From the NCBI RefSeq assembly GCF_026914265.1, contig NC_069131.1, positions 262,001-326,000 of the forward strand: a stretch of 64,000 nucleotides of DNA. Direction: 5' to 3'. Made by a program: the position numbers and the translations under genes. Each line of letters opens with the position of its first letter. The first letter of the stretch is position 1. The stretch comes from Mya arenaria (lineage: Eukaryota > Mollusca > Bivalvia > Myida > Myidae). This document shows, piece by piece, positions 1-12,142 of the stretch. The notes under the pieces were generated by a model. That model worked only from the letters and a program-made list of their open reading frames with translations, had not been told where the DNA came from and did no database searches.

Positions 1-1722
1 GGTTACTCACTCAGTTCACTTCAGTGTTCAATCTCATTATCTTTAAGATTTATAAAGTTTGAAAATAGTTCCAGATAAGAAATGAAATTGTGTAAATATG
101 CAGAAAATCATGAACAACTAATTTGATTTTGATCATTTGCATATAAAAATGCATTGAATTGAGTCAATGCATCCTTCAAAAAGAGCACTGGTCCATAAAA
201 TCTAGCCAAGCCTTCTTTCAAAATGGCAAAATAACATCATTTCTTTTACAAACAAGATCTGTCACAGAGACAGCGCGCTCGACTATTCCGCCGCTTTTCA
301 GTGTAAGGATTGAAAAGTTTTGGCAAAATATGGATCACTGTAAACTTAGATAAGATTTCAATGCAATACATGATGTATTTGCTGAGATATTATCATAAAT
401 GTGGTTACAAGCAAAATTTAAACCAGAATTTCTAAGTCCAATAATAAAGGGCCATTATTTGCAAAATACAGTTATCAAACTTGGATATTCAAGTATGTTG
501 GGTGGTTGAGTACCATTGTATAAAGTTTCAATGCAATACATGAAGTAGTTGCTGAGATATTAACCTATATATGTGCTAACATGCAAAACTTTAACCATAA
601 TTTCTAAGTCGCATAATAAAGGGGCAAAAATTAAATAATATGCAAGATAGAGTTATCTTTCCTGATTAATTAAGAAGGTTGAATGGTTGGGAGCCTGTGT
701 TTGAAGTTTCAATGCAATACATGATGTATTTGAATTTAAAAAATGAATAAAAAAGGGCCATAATTTGAATTAAATGCAAACTAGTGGTGCCATAGAGATA
801 TCTTACTTGGTTATTTAAGTAGATTGGATAGTTGAGTACCATTGTATAAAGTCTCAATGCAATACATCAAGGAGTTGCTGAGATATTAACCTATGTGTGC
901 TTACATGCAAAACATAAACCAGAATTTCTAAGTCAAATAATAAAGGCCCATAATTTGCATTATATTCCAAAAGTGTTACCTAACTTCATTAAATTAGTAG
1001 GTTAGATAGTTGGGAATACATATCTGAAGTTTCAATGAAATACATGATGTATTTGCTGAGATATTGACTTAAATGTGGTTACATGCTAAACCTTAACCAG
1101 AATTTTTAAGTTGAATAATAAAGGGCAATTATTTGCATTAAATGCAAACTAGAGTTATCTAACTTGATAAATTAAGTAGGTTTGATGGTTGAGTACCATT
1201 GTCTAAAGTCTTAATGCAATAGATCAAGTAGTTGCTGAGAAATTAACCTATGTGTGCTTACATGCAAAACCTTAACCAGAATTTCTAAGTCAAATAATAA
1301 AGGCCCATTATTTGCATTAAATGCAAACTAGAGTTATCTAACTTGGTTAATTAAGTAGGTTGGATGGTTGCGTACCATTGTATAAAGTCTTAATGCAATA
1401 CATCAAGTAAATGCTGGGAAATTAACCTATATGTGCTTACATGCAAAATTTTAACCAGAATTTCTTAGTCAAATAATAAAGGCCCTTTATTTGCATTAAA
1501 TACAAAGTAGAGTTATCTAACTTCATTAATTTAGTAGGTTAGATAGTTAGGAATACATATTTAAAGTTTCAATGCTATACATGATGTGTTTACTTAGATA
1601 ATGACTTAAAGTTGCTTACATGCAAAACCTTAACCAAGGTGTGACGCCGACGCCAACGCCGAAGCCAACGCTTGGGTGAGTAGTTTTCCTCTCCATATTC
1701 TTCGAATAGTCGAGCTAAAAAG
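1..1722. repeat. About 178-bp core-repeat array with GACGCC-rich tail
   Basis: Degenerate copies of one unit follow each other at about 178 bp. Landmarks recur in the same order: AATGCAATACATGATG, then GCTGAGATATTAACC, ACATGCAAAACCTTAACC, and AGAGTTATC. One unit is shorter, at about 145 bp. The run ends at about 1638-1722 in a GACGCCGACGCC-rich stretch followed by TATTCTTCGAATAGTCGAG, a terminal signature I know from dispersed bivalve repeats. The array lies in the next intron of the minus-strand transporter gene. No exon is visible in it. Confidence 0.75.
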
Positions 1723-1748
1723 TTGAAAGCACTACATCAAACACATAC

Positions 1749-4700
1749 CTCCAAGCAAGGAGCCAACCAGGTAGCCAATACCAGCAGTGGTGAAAAGCCA
1801 GGAACCAGCTTCAAGGTCCTGGTTGACAATCTGGCGCAAATCAGCAAAGGACGGACCATACAGTCCAACCATCCAGCCCTGTCAGAAAAAAAAAATGTTT
1901 TAGTTATCAGTTAAAGATGCTCTAAGCTGATATGACTCACACTTGAATCTGTTACCTGGGTGAAGGAACTTGAGTCTGTTACCTAGGTGATGGAATATAA
2001 ATCTGTTACCTGGCTGATGGAACTTTAGTATGTTACCTGGGTGGTGGAACTTGAGTATGTTACCTGGGTGATGGAACTTGAGTCTGTTACCTGGGTGATG
2101 GAACTTGAGTCTGTTACCTGGGTGATGGAACTTTAGTATGTTACCTGGGTGATGGAACTTGAGTATGTTACCTGGGTGATGGAACTTTAGTATGTTACCT
2201 GGGTGGTGGAACTTGAGTATGTTACCTGGGTGATGGAACTTGAGTCTGTTACCTGGGTGATGGAACTTGAGTCTGTTACCTGGCTGATGGAACTTTAGTA
2301 TGTTACCTGGGTGGTGGAACTTGAGAATGTTACCTGGGTGATGGAACTTGAGTCTGTTACCTGGGTGATGGAACTTGAGTCTGTTACCTGGGTGGTGGAA
2401 CTTGAGTCTGTTACCTGGCTGAATGAACTTGAGTCTGTTACCTGGGTGATGGAACTTGAGTCTGTTACCTGGCTGATGGAACTTGAGTCTGTTACCTGGC
2501 TGAATTAACTTGAGTCTGTTACCTGGGTGGTGGAACTTGAGTCTGTTACCTGGCTGATGGAACTTGAGTCTGTTACCTGGGTGATGGAACTTGAGTCTGT
2601 TACCTGGCTGATGGAACTTGACTATGTTACCTGGCTGATGGAACTTCAGTATGTTACCTGGCTGACTTAACTTGAGTCTGTTACCTGGCTGATGGAACTT
2701 GAGTCTGTTACTTGGCTGATGGAACTTGAGTCTGTTACCTGGCTGATGGATATTGAGTCTGTTACCTGGCTGATAGAACTTGAATCTGTTACCTGGCTGA
2801 ATTAACTTGAGTCTGTTACCTGGGTGGTGGAACTTGAGTCTGTTACCTGGGTGATGGAACTTGAGTCTGTTACCTGGCTGATGGAACTTGAGTCTGTTAC
2901 CTGGGTGATGGAAATTGAGTAGGTTACCTGGCTGAATTAACTTGAGTCTGTTACCTGGCTGATGGAACTTGAGTCTGTTACTTGGCTGATGGAACTTGAG
3001 TCTGTTACCTGGCTGATGGAACTTGAGTCTGTTACCTGGCTGATGGAACTTGAGTCTGTTACCTGGCTGAATTAACTTGAGTCTGTTACCTGGGTGGTGG
3101 AACTTGAGTCTGTTACCTGGGTGATGGAACTTGAGTCTGTTACCTGGCTGATGGAACTCTAGTCTGTTACCTGGGTGATGGAACTTGAGTCTGTTACCTG
3201 GCTGATGGAACTTGAGTCTGGTACCTGGCTGATGGAACTTGAGTCTGTTACCTGGCTGATGAAACTTTAGTTTGTTACCTGGGTGATGGAACTTGAGTCT
3301 GTTACCTGGCTGATGGAACTTTAGTCTGTTACCTGGGTGATGGAACTTGAGAGTGTTACCTGGGTGATGGAACTTGAGTCTGTTACCTGGGTGATGGAAC
3401 TTAAGTCTGTTACCTGGGTGGTGGAACTTGAGTCTGTTACCTGGGTGATGGAACTTGAGTCTGTTACCCGGGTGATGGACAAGCCACAGGCAAAAACCTT
3501 TTGTGGATGTCTGTTCAATTCTGTTAGTATGCATCAACTTTTTCCCTCCATAGGTTCTGGACAAATGGCACAATTTAACTTGTATAAGTTATCCTCCCAA
3601 TATAGCCTCCAAAAAACATTCATGACAAATAAGTTTAAACAATAATTTACCAGTCCAAAACATGACCAGAACAGCCAAAATGAATGGATAAATCGTCTCC
3701 TGAAGAGATGATCAACTCGGAGTCGATGACAGAGATCTAATTTTTTGTAGTCAACTGCCTCTTCATCATCTGGCACAGTGGATGGCAGGTCTGTAAAACA
3801 AGCTTGAATGACTATGGCTGCATAACAATTCATCACTAACAAGTAAACCCACTGGTTTGATCACCTCGGCACACTTTCAATGAGGATTGTAAGGTTTAGT
3901 TTGTAAATATCAGGCATAACCCTGTTTTTGATGTAAATTGCGCTTCAATAAAAATATTGTTAGGACATTTATCACATTGATTTTGCAGTAACCAAACCAA
4001 TGTCCCCTGAGTTCTCTTAAAAGAGTTAAGCTTAGGAAAAATATATCTTATTTAACAGGTTCCTGTTTGACCACTAAAATTCTTATATTTAATTATATAT
4101 AAACTTAAAAAATGGTCAGTTAATTTACTATATATGATAGTTCAACCAAATTTTTTTAGAACCCTGCGAATAGTATAAACTTTTCATGTTATGTTAAGGA
4201 CAAAAGTTAAGTATGAAAATTAACAACGGGCAATAACTAAAAATACTGAATCCAGAGTTATGGTTCCTGGAAAGACTTCAACAATATGCCAAAATCCATA
4301 TTGCATTTTTTTTATAATTTGAAAAAACATATTGTTTTCTGCTGATAAATGCCATTCCAGGAAAGAAAATTGAAACAAGTGATTAAAACCATGATTATAG
4401 AAAGTGTTCTCAAAAATTGAAAACAAAAATCTATCAAACCTTTCTGTGGCTGACTAGATAACGACTAACAAGAGACAGTCTCATTGCTGTTTATAATAAT
4501 TAAAACTTAAATCCATATGTGTAACAATACACCATTAGATTAATTAGAACATCATCACCTGGCCCAAACTTCCCAAAACTTCTCTAGTCTCTTAAAACAG
4601 GATTAAGCTAAGCTCACTGTAGTTGTCTTTCAATAATTTGCGTAATATTTATTTCTTTAAGTAATTTTTTATGTTTTAGATGGAAATTATCATTATGATA

Positions 4701-7700
4701 ATCACACTAAACTTTTTTTTATTAATCCAATTCCAAAGAATGTACTTTGCCTAATTGATATAAGCTACTTAAGCATGTTAAGCTTAAGAATTTTCAAGAA
4801 ATTGGGGCCTGCGACTATGACAAAAACCAAGTTTAAAGACTGACATTGGTTCTTCTGGAGAACCAGTTTTGATTGACAATCCTAAAGGCTTCTGTGTAGA
4901 AAGTGCTGATATAGTCTCACCAACCCAAACTTTTAATAGACTATCTGACTGATTCCTTGGAAATGATAAAAATAATAAAAAGTCTCTAGAGAAAAAATAA
5001 TCAACATTTTCTGGCCATTGCAGCTGATCACTGAAAGGTTAACCTGGGTCAATAGTGTCAGTCAAAAGTTGTTATTCCCATTCAGGTATCATAAAACATT
5101 TCTTAACTAAAAGTCAATTTCCTAAATAAAAAAGGTATAAGTGATTTTTCCATGAAAGTATACATTTTGAATCAGATCAATGATTATAAATTATTTCTGA
5201 TATAATGAAGTAATTATAGCAAATGATGATTGAGATACTTAACTTAAGAAAATGTTATGATATGACTTAAGGTGCTTTATGAATACAAGGATACCAATGT
5301 CAGTCTTTAACAACAAATGCACATATAAAACTTGTGATATACATATTTTCATCTGGGAAAACAATAAACAGGTCAAAATACTCAAAATGCTGCAAACAGC
5401 CTTTGTCTAACTGATTGATTAGCACTGTTTTCTATGTTTATTAGAAAAACAAAAGAAAAAAAGTAAGCGTTTATATCAAAATACTAAAAGATTATTTAAT
5501 TTCAATTGTTTAATAAATACTCCAGCTAGTGTCTACAAACTCCAGCTAGTGTCTACAAACTCGAGCTAGTGTCTAAATACTCGAGCTAGTGTCTAAATAC
5601 TCGAGCTAGTGTCTTCATACTCGAGCTAGTGTCTACAAACTCGAGCTAGTGTCTTCATACTCGAGCTAGTGTCTAAATACTCGAGCTAGTGTCTACATAC
5701 TCGAGCTAGTGTCTACATACTCGAGCTAGTGTCTACATACTCGAGCTAGTGTCTAAATACTCGAGCTAGTGTCTAAATACTCGAGCTAGTGTCTACATAC
5801 TCCAGCTAGTGTCTACAAACTCGGGCTAGTGTCTACATACTCGAGCTAGTGTCTAAATACTCGAGCTAGTGTCTAAATACTCGAGCTAGTGTCTACATAC
5901 TCGAGCTAGTGTCAACATACTCGAGCTAGTGTCTACATACTCGAGCTAGTGTCTAAATACTCGAGCTAGTGTCTACATACTCGAGCTAGTGTCTAAATAC
6001 TTGAGCTAGTGTCTACATACTCGAGCTAGGGTCTACATACTCGAGCTAGTGTCTACATACTCGAGCTAGTGTTTAAATACTCGAGCTAGTGTCTACATAC
6101 TCGAGCTAGTGTCTACATACTTGAACTAGTGTTTAAATACTCGAGCTAGTGTCTACAAACTCGAGCTAGTGTCTAAATACTCGAGCTAGTGTCTAAATAC
6201 TCGAGCTAGTGTCTAAATACTCGAGCTAGTGTCTACATACTCGAGCTAGTGTCTACAAACTCGAGCTAGTGTCAAAATACTCGAGCTAGTGTCTAAATAC
6301 TCGAGCTAGTGTCTACATACTCGAGCTAGTGTCTAAATACTCGAGCTAGTGTATACATACTCGAGCTAGTGTCTAAATACTTGAGCTAGTGTCTAAATAC
6401 TCGAGCTAGTGTCTACATACTCCAGCTAGTGTCTACAAACTTGAGCTAGTGTCTACATACTCGAGCTAGTGTCTAAATACTCGAGCTAGTGTCTACATAC
6501 TCGAGCTAGTGTCTAAATACTCGAGCTAGTGTCAACATACTCGAGCTAGTGTCTACATACTCGAGCTAGTGTCTAAATACTCGAGCTAGTGTCTACATAC
6601 TCGAGCTAGTGTCTAAATACTCGAGCTAGTGTCTACATACTCGAGAGCTAGTGTCTACATACTCGAGCTAGTGTTTAAATACTCGAGCTAGTGTCTACAT
6701 ACTCGAGCTAGTGTCTACATACTCGAGCTAGTGTTTAAATACTCGAGCTAGTGTCTACATACTCGAGCTAGTGTCTAAATACTCGAGCTAGTGTCTAAAT
6801 ACTCGAGCTAGTGTCTAAATACTCGAGCTAGTGTCTAAATACTCGAGCTAGTGTCTACATACTCGAGCTAGTGTCTACAAACTCGAGCTAGTGTCAAAAT
6901 ACTCGAGCTAGTGTCTAAATACTCGAGCTAGTGTCTACATACTCGAGCTAGTGTCTAAATACTCGAGCTAGTGTATACATACTCGAGCTAGTGTCTAAAT
7001 ACTCGAGCTAGTGTCTAAATACTCGAGCTAGTGTCTACATACTCCAGCTAGTGTCTACAAACTCGAGCTAATGTCTACATACTCGAGCTAGTGTCTAAAT
7101 ACTCGAGCTAGTGTCTACATACTCGAGCTAGTGTCTAAATACTCGAGCTAGTGTCAACATACTCGAGCTAGTGTCTACATACTCGAGCTAGTGTCTAAAT
7201 ACTCGAGCTAGTGTCTACATACTCGAGCTAGTGTCTAAATACTCGAGCTAGTGTCTACATACTCGAGCTAGGGTCTACATACTCGAGCTAGTGTCTACAT
7301 ACTCGAGCTAGTGTTTAAATACTCGAGCTAGTGTCTACATACTCGAGCTAGTGTCTACATACTCGAGCTAGTGTTTAAATACTCGAGCTAGTGTCTACAA
7401 ACTCGAGCTAGTGTCTACATACTCGAGCTAGTGTCTAAATACTCGAGCTAGTGTCTACATACTCGAGCTAGTGTCTAAATACTCGAGCTAGTGTCTACAT
7501 ACTCGAGCTAGTGTCTACAAACTCGAGCTAGTGTCTAAATACTCGAGCTAGTGTCTAAATACTCGAGCTAGTGTCTACATACTCGAGCTAGTGTCTAAAT
7601 ACTCGAGCTAGTGTCTACATACTTGAGCTAGTGTCTAAATACTCGAGCTAGTGTCTAAATACTCGAGCTAGTGTCTACATACTCCAGCTAGTGTCTACAA

Positions 7701-8490
7701 ACTTGAGCTAGTGTCTACATACTCGAGCTAGTGTCTAAATACTCGAGCTAGTGTCTACATACTCGAGCTAGTGTCTACATACTCGAGCTAGTGTCAACAT
7801 ACTCGAGCTAGTGTCTACATACTCGAGCTAGTGTCTTAATACTCGAGCTAGTGTCTACATACTCGAGCTAGTGTCTACATACTCGAGCTAGTGTTTAAAT
7901 ACTCGAGCTAGTGTCTACATACTCGAGCTAGTGTCTAAATACTCGAGCTAGTGTCTAAATACTCGAGCTAGTGTCTAAATACTCGAGCTAGTGTCTAAAT
8001 ACTCGAGCTAGTGTCTACATACTCGAGCTAGTGTCTACAAACTCGAGCTACTGTCAAAATACTCGAGCTAGTGTCTACATCAAAATTGAACGTATATCAA
8101 GACTGAATCTGCCCATATATATCTGCAGGGTTAGGGTTATATATATATCTGCAGTGTTATGTAAACTGTCATTGTCTGTACCTCAATATATATCTGCAGT
8201 GTTATGTAAACTGTCATTGTCTGTACCTCAATATATATCTGCAGTGTTATGTAAACTGTCATTGTCTGTACCTCAATATATATCTGCAGTGTTATGTAAA
8301 CTGTCATTGTCTGTACCTCAATATATATCTGCAGTGTTATGTAAACTGTCATTGTCTGTACCTCACCTTTTACACCTTTGAGTTCAGTTTCTGGAACTGG
8401 CAGAAATGAGTCTGTGTCAACTGCCCCAACATTCTGTTCCTCATCAATGGCGTTCCCTTTAACATCACAGTCCAACTCTGTTTGGGTCAT
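1749..8490 (-). CDS. MFS transporter, MFSD4 / sodium-dependent glucose transporter 1-like (5' part of gene)
   Basis: Three exons join with matching phases. Exon 1 is 8490-8367 (ATG at 8490-8488, 41 codons plus one base, donor GTGAGG). Exon 2 is 3790-3651 (acceptor TTTTACAG, 140 bases, donor GTAAAT). Exon 3 is 1878-1749 (acceptor TTCTGACAG, donor GTATGT). They give 131 residues, and the gene continues off the left edge. The N-terminus (residues 1-75) is acidic and cytosolic. A basic stretch, HLFRRRF, follows, then the first membrane helix FWLFWSCFGLGWMVGL. Next come YGPSFADLRQIV and TTAGIGYLVGSLLGG, which match the start of the MFSD4A/MFSD4B fold (GPT..DL then GYLxGSxxGG). That family carries sugars or related solutes at membranes; the substrate here is not known. 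The start has a good context (CACCATGA). A possible acceptor (TTGGTAG) lies just upstream, so a 5' UTR exon may exist. The introns hold the 45-bp, 20-bp and 27-bp arrays. Confidence 0.75.
1941..3480. repeat. 27-bp minisatellite, about 57 copies, in intron 2 of the transporter gene
   Basis: The plus-strand unit runs GATGGAACTTGAG then TCTGTTACCTGGCT or ..GGGT. Variants include GGTGGAACTT and TGAATTAACTT. Because 27 is a multiple of three, a minus-strand frame stays open for over 500 codons as a repeated HHPGNRLKF nonamer. This frame overlaps no splice-consistent exon and is best read as a by-product. On the transcribed (minus) strand each unit holds CCAGGTAACAG, close to a 5' splice donor. Confidence 0.95.
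3850..5515. other. Intron sequence of the transporter gene, mostly unique
   Basis: This is AT-rich sequence with no exon or long frame. At about 4198-4290 it holds one degraded solo copy of the 158-bp core repeat (landmarks AAAATTAACAACGGGCAATA and AGAGTTATGGTTC). I see nothing else to annotate. Confidence 0.5.
5517..8080. repeat. 20-bp minisatellite, about 128 copies, in intron 1 of the transporter gene
   Basis: The unit is ACTCGAGCTAGTGTCTAAAT, with AAAT/ACAT/ACAA end variants, repeated almost without gaps. Only one 2-bp length change was seen (near 6644). Rare variants (CTCCAG, GTCAACAT, GGGTCT, GTTTAAAT) recur in the same order every 31-32 units, so the array has a 620-640 bp higher-order period. 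It ends just before the 45-bp array. Confidence 0.97.
8137..8366. repeat. 45-bp minisatellite abutting the exon 1 donor
   Basis: About five copies of a 45-bp unit are present, with landmarks ATATATATCTGCAGTG, TTATGTAAACTGTC and ATTGTCTGTACCTCA. The last copy runs into the donor of transporter exon 1 at 8366. On the minus strand each unit contains TTGAGGTACAG, a donor-like site. The exon 1 frame reads through all copies without a stop. Confidence 0.95.
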
Positions 8491-8519
8491 GGTGCCAGCT
8501 ACCAATATCAATTGATTAA

Positions 8520-8963
8520 TTATACAGGTATTAAGATACAAATTGTTGCATTTACACCAAATTCAAGCTCTTAACTAATCATATAACACACAGATCACAA
8601 TGATAGCGGTTGTTTGGTCAGCTTGGAAGCCTATTTTTCATTTATTTCGTTATTAGGCTAGGGTTAATTAACCAAATAAAATAACCAGTCAAACTAGTTT
8701 AAAAATATTGACCTATAAAGCTTCTAGATTTTTTTTAATGCATTATCATTTTACTGACCATGTATCAATTCTTATATTTCTTCCCATTAGTGAGTTAAGT
8801 TACAAACAACTAAGATTTACAAGTACCTTTATCTACTTTCAAATTAAATATGAAACAAGTTGACAGTTAAATGGGACAAGAACAAGGAAGTTGGACGATA
8901 ACAACCATTTCCACTTTAAGAATTCTTCCAGGGGTATTTCAATTCAACTTAAGAAAAGAGATA
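8520..8963. other. Sequence upstream of the transporter start; no gene seen
   Basis: This AT-rich stretch lies between the transporter start codon and the long-inverted-repeat element. It probably holds the 5' UTR or promoter of the transporter, but I see no convincing TATA box, initiator or CpG-rich core. Confidence 0.3.
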
Positions 8964-9508
8964 TTACCAGGGGGTCCAACGTGAAATGTGTTCGCCGAAT
9001 TTTAAGTGAGGGAAATTGTGTGAAGCCGAATAAAATGGCGGCGTTGAACTGAATTTCGGTGTTTCAAGGATGTATTTTCACATGGAAAGTAAGTTATATC
9101 ACCTTTCTCACAATATAAATACGCCTACCCGGAGACCACACGTGTAAGCGTCTCTCGGTTTTTTAACCTATGTTTCTAGAGGAATTTACAAAAAAGTTAT
9201 TGAATGTATAAGCTGAACGATTGATTGTTTACAAAGTGAAATTAGAAAATTGCGAGACTTGAAACTGTGTTTTCGGCACAAATTTACCATTCTTGTACCT
9301 GTTTTAGCTAATTGTTATTGAATATTTGCATTATATATCTTTTCGACCGCTACTGCACTTACATGGGTATTATACGGCCGATTTTTTCATGTTTAAACAC
9401 CTTTTATGTTGGGCGACGAAGTTTTATGCAGATTTTGTGTGAAGCTGAATCAGAATATACATGCGTTAATAAAAGTTTAATTAAGACATGAGCTGTAACA
9501 CATGTTAA

Positions 9509-11010
9509 CCCTTTACTTCATAGATACGCAATTTTACTTATCTATCCATAGCTTCATAGATACGGATCTTAACGTTTTATCCATAGCTTCATAGATACGT
9601 AATCCTAAGTATTCGTAATGTAGGGGCATTTATTTTTATACCTTATGCTTGTTTATTCGCTATGAATTCATATTCATGAAGTATAAACATCGATAAATAC
9701 AATGCACTAAAAAAAACACTATGTTACTATTTAAAGAATTTCGGAAAATCGCGAATTAAGGTCACTGGTATCAAAGATGGGTAAAACGTTGACTGCGCAG
9801 GTTTGTGGGCATTCCTGTCTCGTTTTCCTCGTGGAAATTTACACAATACTGCAAATTATAATTAACTACCAATAATACAACTATATTTTATTGATCACGC
9901 GCCTGACGTCACAGGTCATGGTTCGAAAACGTGTCAAAATGTTGGCCATGTTGGATAAACAAAAAATCATCTGGCTTGTATAAACAAAGGCCATAAATCA
10001 TTATATGGGACATATGTGCCACTTCTGTTTCGCTAATCCGGTCATAAAAATGTGCATCTGCTTCTACAAATTGAAAGTAAGTACAAATGTGTTATAAAAT
10101 AATGACTATCCCTATTGTTAAACTGTGACATGACCCAATTTAACATCGATCAGCTGTTGAAACACGTGTTTTCGAATACACAAGAATGCAATGTAGAGCT
10201 AATTTCTGCCCTTGTTAACTTCAGTTTAAAACAACATTCCTGAATAATGTCATTTATATTTCAGTGTTTGTCTGACGAATCGGAACATTCTGGCTTCGAT
10301 TAAAATTAGTTTGAGTACGACGTCGAGATGGCGAATTCGGACCTCAGCGTCACACACCCAAGGATACGAGAAATGAGGATTTTTAAAATCAAACCCAAAT
10401 GACAATACCTGGACATGCAATAAACAATATAAATTTAGAAAACAACAACATGCAGGCCTCATTTAGTAGTTGAATAATAACTTTATTTGTTCATTGTATT
10501 GTTTAATAACCGAAAGTTATACGTACTGTGACTGTTGATCAACTTTTTTTTTCTTCTGTTTCATATATATAAATATACCGTGCTTCTTTGTTGTGAATTA
10601 TTTTTTAATTCTGTCCATCTTTGTTTCAATTCAGGTTGCATTAAATGAATTATAAAAATATGTTGTTTATATAATATTTTGTGTTATGTTTGATAAATAA
10701 AAGTGAAATAAAAATTAATTTTCATCAAATTTGACATATTTTTCTGCTTATTTATGAATATCATGCGTAAATAATTTAGATAACAAAATAAAATTTATAT
10801 GACTGGATTGGAAATTTAAATCTCTATAAACTTTACATGTCATGACTTATTGATTAAACCAAAAGAAATACTAAGAAAATAGGTTTGTAATACATGAGGG
10901 TTAAAATTCCAATAATATCAATAATCTCCTATGAAGTAGGGATACTGATATGAACTGATAAGCCATACACTGGCAGCCTGAAATGGCTTAGGTTTACATG
11001 AAGTAAAGGG
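9509..11010. mobile_element. piggyBac-like non-autonomous element
   Basis: The 13-bp ends are perfect inverted repeats, CCCTTTACTTCAT at the left and ATGAAGTAAAGGG at the right. TTAA sits directly outside both ends (9505-9508 and 11011-11014). TTAA targets and CCC-starting tips are the mark of piggyBac transposons. The left subterminal part repeats CATAGATACG three times (about 9520-9600). No transposase frame remains in 1.5 kb. It lies inside the long-inverted-repeat element and so is the younger insertion. Confidence 0.8.
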
Positions 11011-11822
11011 TTAATAATTATAACAAAAGGAAATTTGAATGTACCGTGTATTTGTTATGCAAAATTACTTGTATAGTATTCCAGCAATTCATCTATATGA
11101 ACTCGGAAATCAAATTATTAGTCGGTTAATAAATGTAAGAACTCTTGATGTAACACGAACGTCCTGCAATACAGCAAATACAATGAATGCAATGTTATCA
11201 GTCTAATTTTATCTTACCAACGGAAATACGTTTTAAAGCAGTTTAAGTCTACCCATACCCATACCCAACCCCACCTACCCCGGCAGTTGTCTTGCAATGG
11301 ATCTTTGGGTACAACGCTAAATAACAAAATATATGTATGAAATAAATAATATGATATAATAATAATAATAAAGCACAATGACTTACTTTCACTGAAATGT
11401 ACTGATATTTATGTTGTCTAACCTGGTCTAAAATAATTTGTTAAGAGTATATGGTATTCTTATCAACGCAGGATTATAGATAGTGGAATTTCACGCAAAT
11501 GTATAACCCACTCAACTATTTATTCTAGACCCTTTAAGACTACCTTAACATTGGTACACGTATTTCAGTAAACTTAAGTTATTGACCGCAGTGAAGTGTT
11601 TATACCCTCAACATCGTCTAATTAAAAGAGGCTGTGGGGTCTTCCCATACGATAAATTTATCTTCGGTCAGTGTAAAATGGTGAATTTTACAATCTTGCT
11701 AAAATAGTACACAGGTGTATCTGGTGTGTAATTTTGCATTAAAAACATGTGGCATGTTCTTATCGGGTACCACATTTTCTTTTATTACTAATATTAAAAT
11801 GTGTCTTAAGAACGCTATTAAT

Positions 11823-12142
11823 GTTGCACTCACACAGATATTCTGTTTTTACAACTTTTTTTTTCATTTTGTGTCTTGGTAAGAACAATTATTTGCATAA
11901 GTAATAGTAAACTGATATTAAAAGATTGTTAATCAAAGATCAGATCGCAGAAATATAAATAATAACGTTTTATAGCTTAAACCGTTACTAACGATTTAAA
12001 AAAAAATGCATAAATATTTTTGAATTTAAATATAATTTTTTGTCGGCAGTCTTATATAGCGGGCTTCCATGGAATTTCACAAAAATGGCTCGTTCCAGGA
12101 CTTACATAAAAAGTTGTCAAACAGTTTAATCTGTGAAAATGC
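11823..12142. mobile_element. Fold-back MITE, copy 1
   Basis: This copy shares landmarks with the copies at 14835 and 35136: TTGCACTCACACAGAT, GATCAGATCGCAG, CCGTTACTAACG, AAAAATGCATAAA, and the inverted right end. Its edges are more worn, and its right end overlaps the inner border of the right arm of the surrounding element. Confidence 0.7.

Noticed and set aside
1900-3573. 557-codon minus-strand frame of HHPGNRLKF repeats
   Set aside because: It is the 27-bp minisatellite read in its stop-free frame. It lies between two phase-matched exons of the transporter, i.e. in an intron.
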